DNA of 64,000 nucleotides from Myxococcales bacterium (GTDB taxonomy: Bacteria > Myxococcota_A > Polyangia > Haliangiales > Haliangiaceae): contig JAEUJY010000118.1 of the NCBI GenBank assembly GCA_016794525.1, forward strand, positions 21,000 to 84,999, in the 5' to 3' direction. The translations under genes were made by a program, and so were the position numbers. Of the stretch, positions 16,914 through 26,481 are shown piece after piece. The notes beneath the pieces were generated by a model. That model saw only the letters and a list, made by a program, of their open reading frames with translations. It was not told the DNA's origin and searched no databases. Within the stretch, counting starts at the first letter, position 1. Each line of letters starts with the position of its first letter.

Positions 16914-19139
16914 TCAGGTCTCGCGGATGAACATCGGAGCCAGCCCGAACGGCAGGTACTCTTCGACCTTCCGCGCCAGGCTGTCCTCTTTGATCGGGTT
17001 GAGCGCCGCGCTCCACGCGCCCAGCTCGCTGCCGTTCTCGGCGCCGCGGCGCAGCGCGTCCGGGGCCGCCTCGGCCAGCCAGGCGTAGCCGGGGTCGCCG
17101 AAGCGCAGCGACGAGAACACCGGGCCGCCGTCCCACGCCACGGCGCGGAACGGGTGCGGCAGGCGGCTGCCGGCCGGCGCCGCCGAGAACCGGAAGCAGC
17201 CGGCCTGGGTGTCGGTCACGTCGACCAGCCCGGTGATCAGCGCCTCGGTCGCGTCGAGGCGCTCGACGTCGACGGCGCCGAGCACGGTGACCCGGGCCAG
17301 GCTGACGGTGCCGGGCGACAGCGCGATCGCGACCCCGCCGGTGACCTGCTGCGCGTCGACGATCGCGTCGCGCACGGTCAGCGCGTCGATCACGCCGGCG
17401 CCGGCGGTGCGGACCGCCGCGACGATGCTGCGATCGATCACCAGCTCGTCGAGCTGGCCTTCGACGCGGATCGTGACCGGGTGCAGCGTCGCGCCGTCGA
17501 CGTCGAGCCCGCCAGGGTCGAGCGTCACGCCGCGCAGCTCGACCTTGTGCCAGGTGCCGGCCAGCACCAGCGCCGCCGGGGCCCGCGCGCCGAGCCACAG
17601 CCCGTCGAGCGCGAGCGTCGCCTCGAGGCCGGCCGCCGCGGTCAGCGTCCAGTCGCCGGCGAGCCGCAGGTACGGCCGCGCGAAGTTCGCGGCCTGGATC
17701 GTCAGCCGCTCGACGTCGGCCGCGTCGGCGGTGACGTCGTAGGTGCCGCTGTCGGGGATCTCGACCGCGCCGACCAGGTTGCCGGTGACCAGATCGGCCG
17801 GGTAGTCGGCGGCGCCGACCGCGCCGGCCGCGCCGACCGCCGCCGCGACCACCACCTCGGGCGCGTCGATCACCGTCGCCCGCCGGTCGTAGGCGCCGGC
17901 GCCGAGATCGCCGCCGAAGCCGTACGCGTAGTCGACGCGCACCGCCGTCGGGTCGGCCGGCGCGGCCAACGCCTTGCCACGACCGCGCACCGGATCGACC
18001 AGCAGATCGAGCGCCGCCGCGACCAGCGTGAAGTCGCGCAGGTTGGCGGCGCCGACCCGGTGGCGCGGGACCGACGCCGGCGTCCGCACCGCGACCGCGG
18101 CCGGCCACAGCGCGGCCTTGCCGCAGTCGTCGATCAGCGCCACGGCGCGCAGCGCGTCGTAGTTGCCGGCGGCCAGGAGCGTGCCGGCGTTGGCGGCGAC
18201 CGCGAGGAAGTCGTGGAGCGCGTCCTCGGTGACGAACCGACCGCCGATCGCCCCCGCGAGCTCGGTGACCGCCGGCGCGGCGGTGCCGTGCGCGGCCATC
18301 GCCGCGACCACCGCCGCGTCGATGACGTACTCGGCGTGGCCGAGCACGCGGCAGGCCATCGGCGCCGGCACCTCCCACGGGCGCGCGCTCTGCCAGTCGT
18401 CCCACGCGTAGCTGGCGTCGCGGTGGCGCGGCATGAACAGCGGCACGTCGCGCCCCGACGGGTCGAACGTGAAGGTCACGCCGTCGGCGCGCACGTGGGG
18501 GATGACGTCGGTGACGCGGAACGCGCCCAGCCGGAACAGGTGGAAGCTGACGCGCGGGATGTTCCAGCGGCCGTCGCCGCCGCGGGCCCGACGCAGATCG
18601 GGCGTATGCGCGAAGCCGTCCCACGGGCCGCCGGCCTGCTCGGCCAGCCGCGGCTGCCGCAGGTCGGCCCAGCCGCGCGCCGGCTCGATGCGCTCGGCCA
18701 GCGGCGGATCGAGGTGGTGGGCGGCGCGGGCGAGGCCGCGGAAGCTCTCGACGACCTTGCCGTCCCAGCCGGTGATGTCGGCGATCAGCTCCTCGAGCAC
18801 CCGCGGCGTGCCCTTGCGGCGTCGGTAGTAGATGGTCTTGGCGACGTCGACGCGGCGGGCCCGGCGGTTGAGCGCCGACACCATCCGCGTGCCGACCAGA
18901 TCGCCGAGGTACGGGACCGCCCAGTCGTCGCACAGGTCGATGAACGCGTCGTCCCACAGCCGGTCGTGGCTGCGGCGCAGCACCGCCACCTGCTCGCCGA
19001 TCAGCTCGACCAGCGCGCGCAGCGTGCCCGGCCGCTCGGCGATGCCGTCCTCGTGGCGGTACAAGGACGGGATCCACTCCCACAGCTTCTCGATGTAGTA
19101 CCGCTCGAACCGATCGTCGGCGATGGGCGCGTCGGCCAT
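16914..19139 (-). CDS. Tail-protein-I-like baseplate protein with repetitive C-terminal half
   Basis: 741 aa from ATG at 19139. Residues 1-150 (RYYIEKLWEWIPSLYRHEDG, WDDAFIDLCDDWAVPYLGDL, IYYRRRKGTPRVLEELIADI) match the phage tail protein domain (P2 gpI-like) found after baseplate-J genes in contractile systems. The second half (about 430-680) is made of short hydrophobic beta-type repeats (VERLTIQAANF, LDELVIDRSIV, IDALTVRDAIVDAQ, LARVTVLGAVDV), likely a beta-helix or stacked-strand arm. It ends FGLAPMFIRET. It probably completes the baseplate wedge and links it to a fibre. The two-hairpin element directly follows. Confidence 0.78.
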   Translation of the reverse strand: MADAPIADDRFERYYIEKLWEWIPSLYRHEDGIAERPGTLRALVELIGEQVAVLRRSHDRLWDDAFIDLCDDWAVPYLGDLVGTRMVSALNRRARRVDVAKTIYYRRRKGTPRVLEELIADITGWDGKVVESFRGLARAAHHLDPPLAERIEPARGWADLRQPRLAEQAGGPWDGFAHTPDLRRARGGDGRWNIPRVSFHLFRLGAFRVTDVIPHVRADGVTFTFDPSGRDVPLFMPRHRDASYAWDDWQSARPWEVPAPMACRVLGHAEYVIDAAVVAAMAAHGTAAPAVTELAGAIGGRFVTEDALHDFLAVAANAGTLLAAGNYDALRAVALIDDCGKAALWPAAVAVRTPASVPRHRVGAANLRDFTLVAAALDLLVDPVRGRGKALAAPADPTAVRVDYAYGFGGDLGAGAYDRRATVIDAPEVVVAAAVGAAGAVGAADYPADLVTGNLVGAVEIPDSGTYDVTADAADVERLTIQAANFARPYLRLAGDWTLTAAAGLEATLALDGLWLGARAPAALVLAGTWHKVELRGVTLDPGGLDVDGATLHPVTIRVEGQLDELVIDRSIVAAVRTAGAGVIDALTVRDAIVDAQQVTGGVAIALSPGTVSLARVTVLGAVDVERLDATEALITGLVDVTDTQAGCFRFSAAPAGSRLPHPFRAVAWDGGPVFSSLRFGDPGYAWLAEAAPDALRRGAENGSELGAWSAALNPIKEDSLARKVEEYLPFGLAPMFIRET

Positions 19140-19141
19140 GG

Positions 19142-21916
19142 TCAGCTCCCGGTCACCGCCGCGGTCGCGGCGAGGTCGAAGTAGGCGCCCGGGCCGGGCG
19201 CGACGCCGTAGTCGAGGAGCGCGGCGCCGTTCCAGGTCAGCGCGCGCACCCCGGTCACGCCGGGGATCGACAGCAGGTCGGCCAGCAGCCGGCTGCGCAA
19301 GAGCGGCCGATCGATGCCGAGCACCGGCGGGGTCAGCCAGCCGTCGTCGCCGAACAGCGTCGCGGTGACGGTGGCCAGCACCGTGGGCACGACCTGGCGC
19401 GGATCGATCTCGAGATCGATCGCGAGGGTCGCCGGCACCGGCGTGGCGTCGGCCACCGCGATCGGGGTGTCGGGCTCGGTCAGCGCGATCAGCCGCTCCT
19501 CGACCGCCACGCGCACGCCGGGCCCGCCGAGGATCCACACCTTGACCACCGGCCGCTGGCGCACCCCATCCCACGCCCAGTCGGCGCGCGCGGCGCTGAC
19601 GCCGGGCGCCAGCCGCGCCGCGACCTCCATGTCCTCGATCGAGATCGCGCGGCCGAGCAACAGCGCCGATCGCGGCGCCAGCTCGCGCAGCGACTCGGCG
19701 GGCTCGGCGTCGGCGCCACCGCCGGGCGCCAGCGCGGCCCCGACCGAGGCCAGCCCGGGCACCGGCCGCGCCAGCTGGTTCACCGAGCCGGCCGGCGGGC
19801 TCGCCGCGCCGGCGCCGAACCGGTACGACGCGACGACGTTGCCCGCGCCCGACGGCAGCCGCGCGCCGCGCACGCCGTCGCCGAACGTCACCCAGCTGTC
19901 GCCGCGATCGTCCTGGCGCACGACGTAGACCTGCGCCTCGGGGCCCTGGCCGTAGAAGCTCGGCACCTCGGTCCACGCGAGGCCGTCGACCCACACCCGC
20001 AGGTTCGCCGCGACCCCGGCCGAATCGCCGGCGCCCGCCACGGCCTGGTAGCTGAGCGGCGCCTTGGCCAGCTTCCAGCGCTGCATCGTCGCCGCCGCGT
20101 CGCCCGAGCCGAGCACCTCGCTGGCCACGGTCTCGCCGCGGACCGCGGTGACGACGTTGCCGTAGGCCGTGACCGGGGTGGCGAGGCCCGGCGACCACGA
20201 CTCGTCGGCGACGAGCGCGATCGCCCCGGCCTCGAGGTCGACGCCAGCCGACACCGCCGCGGTGCGCTGCTCGGCGTCCTTGAACGCGACGCGGCCGGTG
20301 GTCGGGGTCGAGTTGACCGGCGCGCGCGCGCCGATCAGATCGAGCGGATCGGTCGGCTCGAGCCAGCGCAGCGACGCCCCCAGCACGGTCCCGGCCGAGG
20401 CCAGGCCGAGGCCGATCGTGAAGCCGTCCGGCGCGGCGCTGCCGGCCCACGTCGCGCTGCCCGGCGACGCCTTGCGGTCGGCGCCGTCGAGGTCGTCGGC
20501 GGTCGTGATCACGGTGTGCAGCGAGGTGATCGCCGGCAGGTCCTGGCCGGGCACCACCGAGGTCTGCAGCGGCACCGGGTAGACGCGATCGGGTGCGTGG
20601 ATCGACGGTACGGGGACCTGCACGGACAGCGGTGGCACCGGGACGCTCTGCAGCGGCACCGGGAACACCTGCGGCCCGCCGACCACCACCGGGGGCGGTG
20701 TCTTCACGAACGCCGGCGGCACCGTGGCCGTCGGGTACGTCGCGTCCGCGTCGAGCTGGAGATCGATGAGCGGGATCGGCAACCCGAGGATCGACACCTT
20801 CACCCTGGGGACGTCGACGCTCTGGCCGCCGACGGTGATCGGGTCGGGGTTGTAGGCCACCGGCGGCGGCGCCACGGTGATGGTCTGCGTCGGCACGGCG
20901 AGGGTCTCGCCCGGCACGGTGACGCTGCCGCCGTCCATCGCGATCGCCAGGTCGCTGGTCGACGACGCCGGCACCAGCGTGAGCTGCAGATCGCTGCGCG
21001 CGGTGATCGTGAGCCAGCGGGTCTCGCCCTGGTACGTCGCCAGGCAGCGCTCGGCGGCCCGGGCCTCGCGGTAGACGCCGTCGAGGTAGAAGTAGGTCTG
21101 CGGTGCGGCGCCGAACGACGGCAGATCGCCGCCGACCATCGACGGCGACTTGAGCGACGCGCTGCGGGTCGCCTTGCGCAGCCGCACGCCGCTGACCGGC
21201 CTCCCCGCGCCGGCGTCGACGGCGCGATCGAGCGAGACCTCGACGACGCGCCGGCCGACGCGGTCGACGACCCGCTTGACCGCGGTGACCGCGCGCACGT
21301 GGGCGTCGGCGGCGGCCGCCGACAGCTCGACCAGCACGACGTCGCCGACCGCGACCCGCGCGCTCGCGGGATCGACCAGCAGCGTCGTCACCAGGCCGGT
21401 CAGCGTGGGCGAGGCCGGCGTCACCACCGGCCACTTGTCGAGGGCCGGGTGGATCGTCGTCGGCGCCAGCAGCTCGAACACCTGTGGCGGCTGGCCGGCG
21501 AACGCGCCCGAGCGGAAGGCGGTCCCGACCGGCAGCGTCACCGGCTGCGCGCCGTCGGCGATCAGCGCCAGCTCGACCTCGGCCGCGACCGCCGGCCGCG
21601 GCACGTAGCCGAGCACGCCGAGCAGCCGGCGCAGCGACGGCCGCAGCTTGGCCGTGCGCACGTACGACTCGTCGGCGATCGCCTTGTCGTACAGCGACAC
21701 CAGCTCGCCGACGTAGGCCATCATCTCCAGCCACATGACGCCGTAGTCGTCGGGCGCCCGGGCCCGCCACTCGGCCAGCGCGGCCTGCCAGCGGGCGCGA
21801 TCGAGCATCGCGGCGCGCAGCTCGACGAACGACCACCGCTGCCGCGGCAGGTCGGCCAACCCCGGCGCGATGTCGAGGGCGGCGGGCGTGGACGGCTGAT
21901 CGCACGGACAGGTCAT
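19142..21916 (-). CDS. Second baseplate-J-like assembly protein with Pro/Val-rich insert
   Basis: 924 aa; ATG at 21916 overlaps the upstream TGA (ATGA). The N-terminus (DDYGVMWLEMMAYVGELVSL, YDKAIADESYVRTA) and the C-terminal half (FYGQGPEAQVYVVRQDDRGD, WVTFGDGVRGARLPSGAGNV, SIEDMEVAARLAPGV, AVEERLIALTEPDTPIAV) are those of putative baseplate assembly proteins related to phage baseplate J (gp6). Between about residues 340 and 480 lies a Pro/Val-rich stretch with the near-repeats VFPVPLQS and VYPVPLQT, absent from a standard J core. N-terminal Cys-Pro-Cys (MTCPCD) is odd. It should form the wedge ring with the 857-aa paralogue encoded just before it. Confidence 0.82.
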   Translation of the reverse strand: MTCPCDQPSTPAALDIAPGLADLPRQRWSFVELRAAMLDRARWQAALAEWRARAPDDYGVMWLEMMAYVGELVSLYDKAIADESYVRTAKLRPSLRRLLGVLGYVPRPAVAAEVELALIADGAQPVTLPVGTAFRSGAFAGQPPQVFELLAPTTIHPALDKWPVVTPASPTLTGLVTTLLVDPASARVAVGDVVLVELSAAAADAHVRAVTAVKRVVDRVGRRVVEVSLDRAVDAGAGRPVSGVRLRKATRSASLKSPSMVGGDLPSFGAAPQTYFYLDGVYREARAAERCLATYQGETRWLTITARSDLQLTLVPASSTSDLAIAMDGGSVTVPGETLAVPTQTITVAPPPVAYNPDPITVGGQSVDVPRVKVSILGLPIPLIDLQLDADATYPTATVPPAFVKTPPPVVVGGPQVFPVPLQSVPVPPLSVQVPVPSIHAPDRVYPVPLQTSVVPGQDLPAITSLHTVITTADDLDGADRKASPGSATWAGSAAPDGFTIGLGLASAGTVLGASLRWLEPTDPLDLIGARAPVNSTPTTGRVAFKDAEQRTAAVSAGVDLEAGAIALVADESWSPGLATPVTAYGNVVTAVRGETVASEVLGSGDAAATMQRWKLAKAPLSYQAVAGAGDSAGVAANLRVWVDGLAWTEVPSFYGQGPEAQVYVVRQDDRGDSWVTFGDGVRGARLPSGAGNVVASYRFGAGAASPPAGSVNQLARPVPGLASVGAALAPGGGADAEPAESLRELAPRSALLLGRAISIEDMEVAARLAPGVSAARADWAWDGVRQRPVVKVWILGGPGVRVAVEERLIALTEPDTPIAVADATPVPATLAIDLEIDPRQVVPTVLATVTATLFGDDGWLTPPVLGIDRPLLRSRLLADLLSIPGVTGVRALTWNGAALLDYGVAPGPGAYFDLAATAAVTGS

Positions 21917-24486
21917 GCCCCACCCTCCGGTTCGATGCGCACGGTGCCGCGGTCGGGATGCCGCGGATCGCCCAGCACGCGGATCACCTCGTCGGCGCCG
22001 GGCTGGTAGTACGGCTCGACGAACGGCCGCGACGCGAACCAGCCGCGGCGCGCGAGATCGACGCGCTTGACCGCGCGCACGCCCGGCACGCGCTGGACCC
22101 ATGCCTCGAGCTCGCTGCGATCGAGCGCGGTCCCGAACGTGAAGCGATCGGGATCGAAGAACCCGGCCACCGGCCGCACCCCGCCGACGCCGAGCAGCGC
22201 CCGCACGACCGCGACCACCACCTGGCCGGGGTACGCGGACGGCTCGACGCACACCGTGATCACCAGGTCGAGGTCGGCGTAGCGCGGCTCGCGCACGTGC
22301 AGCTCGCGGCCGGTCATGCGGAAACGATCGAGGTGCTGCGCCAGCGCGCGGCGGCGATCGGCGGGTAGCTCGCTGTCGCGCCGCGGGTCGGCGGTGGTGA
22401 ACGCGGTCGACCAGCTGCCGGTCCAGCGGAACTGGGTGCCGGCCTGCTGGACCCACGCCAGCCGGGTGGCCGCCTCGTCGAAGTCCTCGGGGCGCACCGC
22501 GCGGTAGGTGACGGCGCGGAACTCGTCGGGGGCGTCGCGCTTGGCCTGCGCGATGGTCTCGGCGTCGACGCCGCCGATCGTCGGCAGCGGGTTGGTCACG
22601 CCGACGACGAACCCGAGCGACGGGTCGAACGCCGTCCACGCCGCGCCGGCCGCGGGGTCGGCGAAGCGCAGCGCGCCGCCCGGCAGGTTGCCGCGCGCGC
22701 CGTTGCCGAGCCGGTAGGTCGCGCGGAAGTAGCGCTCCTGGCCAGCGGCCGGGTTGCCCCGGGCCGGCACCTGGCCGAACTCGCCGTCGCCGAAGCGCAC
22801 GGTGACGCCAGTGCCGGTCAGGTAGTCGTGGTGGACGACCTCGCCGCCGGTTCGCTGGAAGCCGATCGCGCGATCCCAGGTGCCGTCGTCGAGCGTGAAG
22901 TGGCGATCGTGCGGCGTCGAGCTGTTGGTGCCGATCAGCGTCGGCCGGAACTCCCACGCCGACCCGAGCGCGGTCGCGCCCGGGCCGCTCACCTCGTGCA
23001 CCGCCACCTCGGGCGCGGCCGCGCGCGGCGCCGGCCCCAGCCGGACCAGCTCCTGATCCTCGACGTGCGGCCAGATCGCGTCGGTCGGCACCACCGACGC
23101 CGGCCCCGGCCCGCGCGCCGGCAGCGTGTGCAGGAACGCCACCGAGCCCGCGGCGCCGACCCGCTCGATCGCCTGCGGGTAGCCGGTGACGTTGCCGCCG
23201 AGCGAGAACGTCGTGCGGCGGGTGACGCCGGCGGTCACCGGCACGGCGTTGCCGAGCACGAACAGCCACGCGAGATCGAGCTCGAACGGCGTCGGCTCGT
23301 GCCACGTGAGCCGGGTGACCGCGGCGCCGGTGCCCAGCACGGCGCCCAGCGGATCGTCGAGCACCTCGACCGCGCGCAGCGTGACCAGCAGCCGCCGCTC
23401 GGGGATGTCGCGCTCGGTCGGCGGCGGCTCGGTCACCAGGAAGATCCGCTCGTCGGGCGCGAACAGCCGCGACCGGTCGCCGGCCACGAACACCGCGGTG
23501 GCGCCGACCGGCAGGCACGCGCCGGGGATCGGGCGGTGGTCGGCGTGGGGATCGGGCGCGTCGCCGTCCCACACGTGGGCCGGCAGCTTGTTGCGCTTGT
23601 CGTGGACCCGGTACGGCGGATCGGGGACGTCGGGGTTGGGCACCGCCGGCGCGGTCAGGCCGAGCGCGCCGGCCAGCGTGCCGACCTCGAAGCCGATCGC
23701 CACGCCGTCGCCGCACGCCCACACCGGCATGCCCGGCGGCACCTCGCGCCAGCCGACCGGCGCCTCGTCGAGCGTGTCGGCGGCGGTCACCGCGATCCAG
23801 CCGCGCGCGCCGAGGCCGTCGTGCAAGCCGTAGTCGACCAGCCGGACGTGGCGACGCACCGAGCGCCGCTGGCTGGCGCTGCCGAACTGGGTCTCGCGCG
23901 CCACCCGATCCTGGTAGAAGGCGAGCTCGTCGCCCATCGCCGCGAGCACCTCGACCATCATCACGCCGACGTCGGCCTCGAGGCGGTCCTTCCACGTCGG
24001 GTGGCGCAGGTGCGCGAACTCGAGCAGCGCCTGGCGCAGGCTGTGGAAGTCGCGCGCGGTGGGATTGATCGTGACGTCGTCGGGGTCCGGCGGCGGGCAC
24101 AGGTGCGGCGCCGGCGCGCAGTCGACGTCGCGCGGGCACGTCGCCTTCCAGTCGATCTCGATGCGCCGGTAGTACAGATCGACCTGCGGGCTGACCAGCT
24201 CGAGCCAGTAGCGGCCGAACCCGCCGGGCCGCGCGACGGTGACCCGCAGCACCTCGCGGCCGTCGACGTTCGGCACCGCGACCACGGCGGTGACCGGGAT
24301 GGTCGGCTCGTCCTCGCCGGTGATGACCACCTGCGCCGGCCCCACCGCGAGCGCGGGCGTCAGCGCCGACGGGTCGTGGAACAGGAACACGTCGAGCGTG
24401 GTCTGCGAGCCGTGCACCGCGACGAAGTCGATGCCGGTGATCGCGGCCTGCCCGAGCAGCGCGTTCTTGCGATCGAGCGGCGCCAT
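21913..24486 (-). CDS. Baseplate-J-like (gp6-type) wedge protein
   Basis: 857 aa; ATG at 24486 overlaps the gp25 stop (TAATG). A beta-rich N-terminal ~115 residues precede the typical segment FHSLRQALLEFAHLRHPTWK, DRLEADVGVMMVEVLAAMGD, ELAFYQDRVARETQFGSASQ, as in large baseplate-J proteins of eCIS clusters. Further on are FRATYRLGNGARGNLPGG, AQAKRDAPDEFRAVTYRAVR and PEDFDEAATRLAWVQQAGTQ, the conserved gp6/J core, and ITVCVEPSAYPGQVVVAVVR near the end. Expected to be the main wedge component that links gp25 to the outer baseplate. The order gp25-J-J-I is that of contractile tails. Confidence 0.87.
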   Translation of the reverse strand: MAPLDRKNALLGQAAITGIDFVAVHGSQTTLDVFLFHDPSALTPALAVGPAQVVITGEDEPTIPVTAVVAVPNVDGREVLRVTVARPGGFGRYWLELVSPQVDLYYRRIEIDWKATCPRDVDCAPAPHLCPPPDPDDVTINPTARDFHSLRQALLEFAHLRHPTWKDRLEADVGVMMVEVLAAMGDELAFYQDRVARETQFGSASQRRSVRRHVRLVDYGLHDGLGARGWIAVTAADTLDEAPVGWREVPPGMPVWACGDGVAIGFEVGTLAGALGLTAPAVPNPDVPDPPYRVHDKRNKLPAHVWDGDAPDPHADHRPIPGACLPVGATAVFVAGDRSRLFAPDERIFLVTEPPPTERDIPERRLLVTLRAVEVLDDPLGAVLGTGAAVTRLTWHEPTPFELDLAWLFVLGNAVPVTAGVTRRTTFSLGGNVTGYPQAIERVGAAGSVAFLHTLPARGPGPASVVPTDAIWPHVEDQELVRLGPAPRAAAPEVAVHEVSGPGATALGSAWEFRPTLIGTNSSTPHDRHFTLDDGTWDRAIGFQRTGGEVVHHDYLTGTGVTVRFGDGEFGQVPARGNPAAGQERYFRATYRLGNGARGNLPGGALRFADPAAGAAWTAFDPSLGFVVGVTNPLPTIGGVDAETIAQAKRDAPDEFRAVTYRAVRPEDFDEAATRLAWVQQAGTQFRWTGSWSTAFTTADPRRDSELPADRRRALAQHLDRFRMTGRELHVREPRYADLDLVITVCVEPSAYPGQVVVAVVRALLGVGGVRPVAGFFDPDRFTFGTALDRSELEAWVQRVPGVRAVKRVDLARRGWFASRPFVEPYYQPGADEVIRVLGDPRHPDRGTVRIEPEGGA

Positions 24487-24863
24487 TACAGGGCCACCTC
24501 GAGGTTGAGGTAGCGGCGCTCCTGGCGGGCCAGGATCACGTAGCGCAGCCGCACCGTCAGCGTCTCCTCGACCGCGCCGACCTCGGCGTCCTCGACCTTG
24601 ATCACCGTGCTCAGCCAGCGATCGAGCGCCTGCAGCACCGTGACCTTGAGCAGGCTGGCGGCGGCCGGGTTGTTGGGCGCGAACACCATCCGGCGCAGGC
24701 CACAGCCGAACTCGGGCAGGTTGATCCGCTCGCCGGGGTTGGTCAGCAGGACCTGCCGGATCAGCTGGTCGACGTGCGCGGCGTAGCGATCCTCGTCGGA
24801 GACCTTGCCCAGGCCGCGATCGATCGCCACCGGGAACCGGATGCTGTGGAAGAGCTCGCGCAT
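24486..24863 (-). CDS. gp25-like baseplate wedge protein
   Basis: 125 aa, the usual size; ATG at 24863 shares a base with the spike gene's TGA (TGATG). The family pattern is clear: SDEDRYAAHVDQLIRQVLLT, NPGERINLPEFGCGLRRMVF and APNN, followed by a beta-strand region (VGAVEETLTVRLRYVILARQ) that closes the domain. gp25 (Afp9/Pvc9 in eCIS nomenclature) joins the sheath to the wedge and helps start sheath assembly. Its position between the spike and baseplate J is as expected. Confidence 0.93.
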   Translation of the reverse strand: MRELFHSIRFPVAIDRGLGKVSDEDRYAAHVDQLIRQVLLTNPGERINLPEFGCGLRRMVFAPNNPAAASLLKVTVLQALDRWLSTVIKVEDAEVGAVEETLTVRLRYVILARQERRYLNLEVAL

Positions 24864-25420
24864 CAGGCCACCTCGAAGGTGCCGCTGTTGACCCGGACCG
24901 AGGCGACCTGGACCTCGAGCTTGCCCTTGCCGCCGGCCTCGCTGGTCACCGCGCTGGTGGCGACGGTGTGCTTGCCCTGCCCGGCCACGGTGACCACCTC
25001 GCTGGTCATCGCGATGCTGGCGTTCGACGAGTTCTCGAGCCGCGCCTCGTCGCCGGTGTCGTCGAGCGTCAGCGTGATCGAGTCGGTCTTCCACATCTTG
25101 ATCGCGGGATCGCCACCCTGCGGCGCCTGGTTGTCGCCCCAGAAGCAGCCGACCCAGATCGGGTACGACGGATCGCCGCCCTCGAACTCGACCCACACGC
25201 CGGCGCCGGCCGGCGGCATCGCGAACAGGCCGACCTGATCGCCGGCGTAGGGCACGCACGGCACCGCCCACACCTCGAGGGTGTCGAGCACCGCCGGCAC
25301 CTTGACCTTCAGCCGCCCGCGCTTGGTGGCGTCGGCGTTGTCGACGACCGTGCCGCGGTACTTGCCGAAGTACCGGCTCTTCACCCAGTCGAGCAGCTGT
25401 GCGGCCAGGTCCGGATCCAT
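24863..25420 (-). CDS. gp5/VgrG-type spike protein (OB-fold plus beta tail), separate from the hub
   Basis: 185 aa; ATG at 25420, two bases after the hub gene's stop. Residues about 20-100 (YRGTVVDNADATKRGRLKVK, PYAGDQVGLFAMPPAGAGVW, VEFEGGDPSYPIWVGCFWGD) are the gp5 OB-fold domain of VgrG/T4 gp5 proteins. The remainder is a run of short Thr/Val strands (ITLTLDDTGDEARLENSS, SIAMTSEVVTVAGQGKHTV, LEVQVASVRVNSGTFEV), the beta-prism spike. No lysozyme domain is present. In PVC/Afp particles hub and spike are one VgrG-like protein; here they are two genes. Confidence 0.87.
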   Translation of the reverse strand: MDPDLAAQLLDWVKSRYFGKYRGTVVDNADATKRGRLKVKVPAVLDTLEVWAVPCVPYAGDQVGLFAMPPAGAGVWVEFEGGDPSYPIWVGCFWGDNQAPQGGDPAIKMWKTDSITLTLDDTGDEARLENSSNASIAMTSEVVTVAGQGKHTVATSAVTSEAGGKGKLEVQVASVRVNSGTFEVA

Positions 25421-25422
25421 GG

Positions 25423-26481
25423 TCAGGCCTCCCACGCGTTGCGGACGAGCTCGAAGTCCATGACGTGCCCGTCGCCGTCGATCACGTGCCGCACCGACGC
25501 CACGACGTAGCCGCCGCTGTGGCGCCGGCCGAGGCCGTCGACCGCGACCAGCGTGTGGGCGCGCAGCACGGCGCCCAGCGCGCGGGCGTTGGTGGTGCCG
25601 CGGGCGCGGATGAACCAGCCGCCCTCGATCAGCGCCGCCTCGGCGCGGGCCTGCAGGTCGCCGACGGCGTCGACCGGCGCGACGATCGCGGCCTGGCGCA
25701 CCGGCGCCACGTCGGCCAGCGCCTGGGTGCCCAGCGAGGTCAGCGGCGAGCGCGCGACCTGGCCGTCGATCGTCGCCAGATCGGTCAGCCCCACCTGCTT
25801 GCCGATCGCCGCGCCGGGCCGCTCGACGTCCCACTCCAGCTCGAGCTCGGCCAGGCTCGGCGTGCCCATGTTGATCGTCAGCGTCGACGCCTGCGGGCCC
25901 GCCAGCGCGGGCCGCTTGACGTGCGCGGTGGTGACGCCGGCGGCGTCGGTCGAGAACCAGAACCAGTGGCCGTAGCGACGCGCCAGCCGGCGCACGAACC
26001 GCAGGTCGGAGTCGCGCTGGACCAGCGTGTGGCCGGCCTCGGGGTGCGAGGTGGCGATGGCCTCGACGTCGACGGTGACGCCGTACGCCGACAGGATCGA
26101 CGAGATCGCGTCGGACACCGTGACGTCGCTCCAGATCTTGGCCTTGACCTCGCGATCGAGCTCGAACGCCTTGTCGCCGCCCTGCACCTCGACCCACGAG
26201 TCCTGCGCGCCGTGCCGGAACTGCAGGCGCTGGCCGTGGACCTGGCCCTGCACCAGCACGTGATCGACCTCGCCGACGTGGGTGCCGATGGTCAACTCGG
26301 CGCCGGGGCCGAGCCGCCCGTCGGCGAGCAGCGGGAAGTCGCCGTCGGCCTCCTGCAGCTGGAACTGCAGCCGGTACGTCGTGGGCTCGCCGATGCGCTC
26401 GCACACCTCGACCCGCACCGCGCTGGCGGCGAGGTCGGCGGCGTCGGCGCCGGCGGCGAGGATGGCGAGGTTGGCGGTCAT
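25423..26481 (-). CDS. gpD/gp27-like baseplate hub protein
   Basis: 352 aa; ATG at 26481 overlaps the LysM-type gene's stop (ATGA). It matches the late-control gene D/VgrG N-terminal fold: RVEVCERIGEPTTYRLQFQL, VDHVLVQGQVHGQRLQFRHG, WSDVTVSDAISSILSAYGV, TLVQRDSDLRFVRRLARRYG, WFWFSTDAAGVTTAHVKRP. The RDSDLRFVxRLARRxG motif is highly typical. The protein should form the trimeric hub on which tube and spike stack, working with the separately encoded gp5-like spike downstream. Confidence 0.88.
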   Translation of the reverse strand: MTANLAILAAGADAADLAASAVRVEVCERIGEPTTYRLQFQLQEADGDFPLLADGRLGPGAELTIGTHVGEVDHVLVQGQVHGQRLQFRHGAQDSWVEVQGGDKAFELDREVKAKIWSDVTVSDAISSILSAYGVTVDVEAIATSHPEAGHTLVQRDSDLRFVRRLARRYGHWFWFSTDAAGVTTAHVKRPALAGPQASTLTINMGTPSLAELELEWDVERPGAAIGKQVGLTDLATIDGQVARSPLTSLGTQALADVAPVRQAAIVAPVDAVGDLQARAEAALIEGGWFIRARGTTNARALGAVLRAHTLVAVDGLGRRHSGGYVVASVRHVIDGDGHVMDFELVRNAWEA

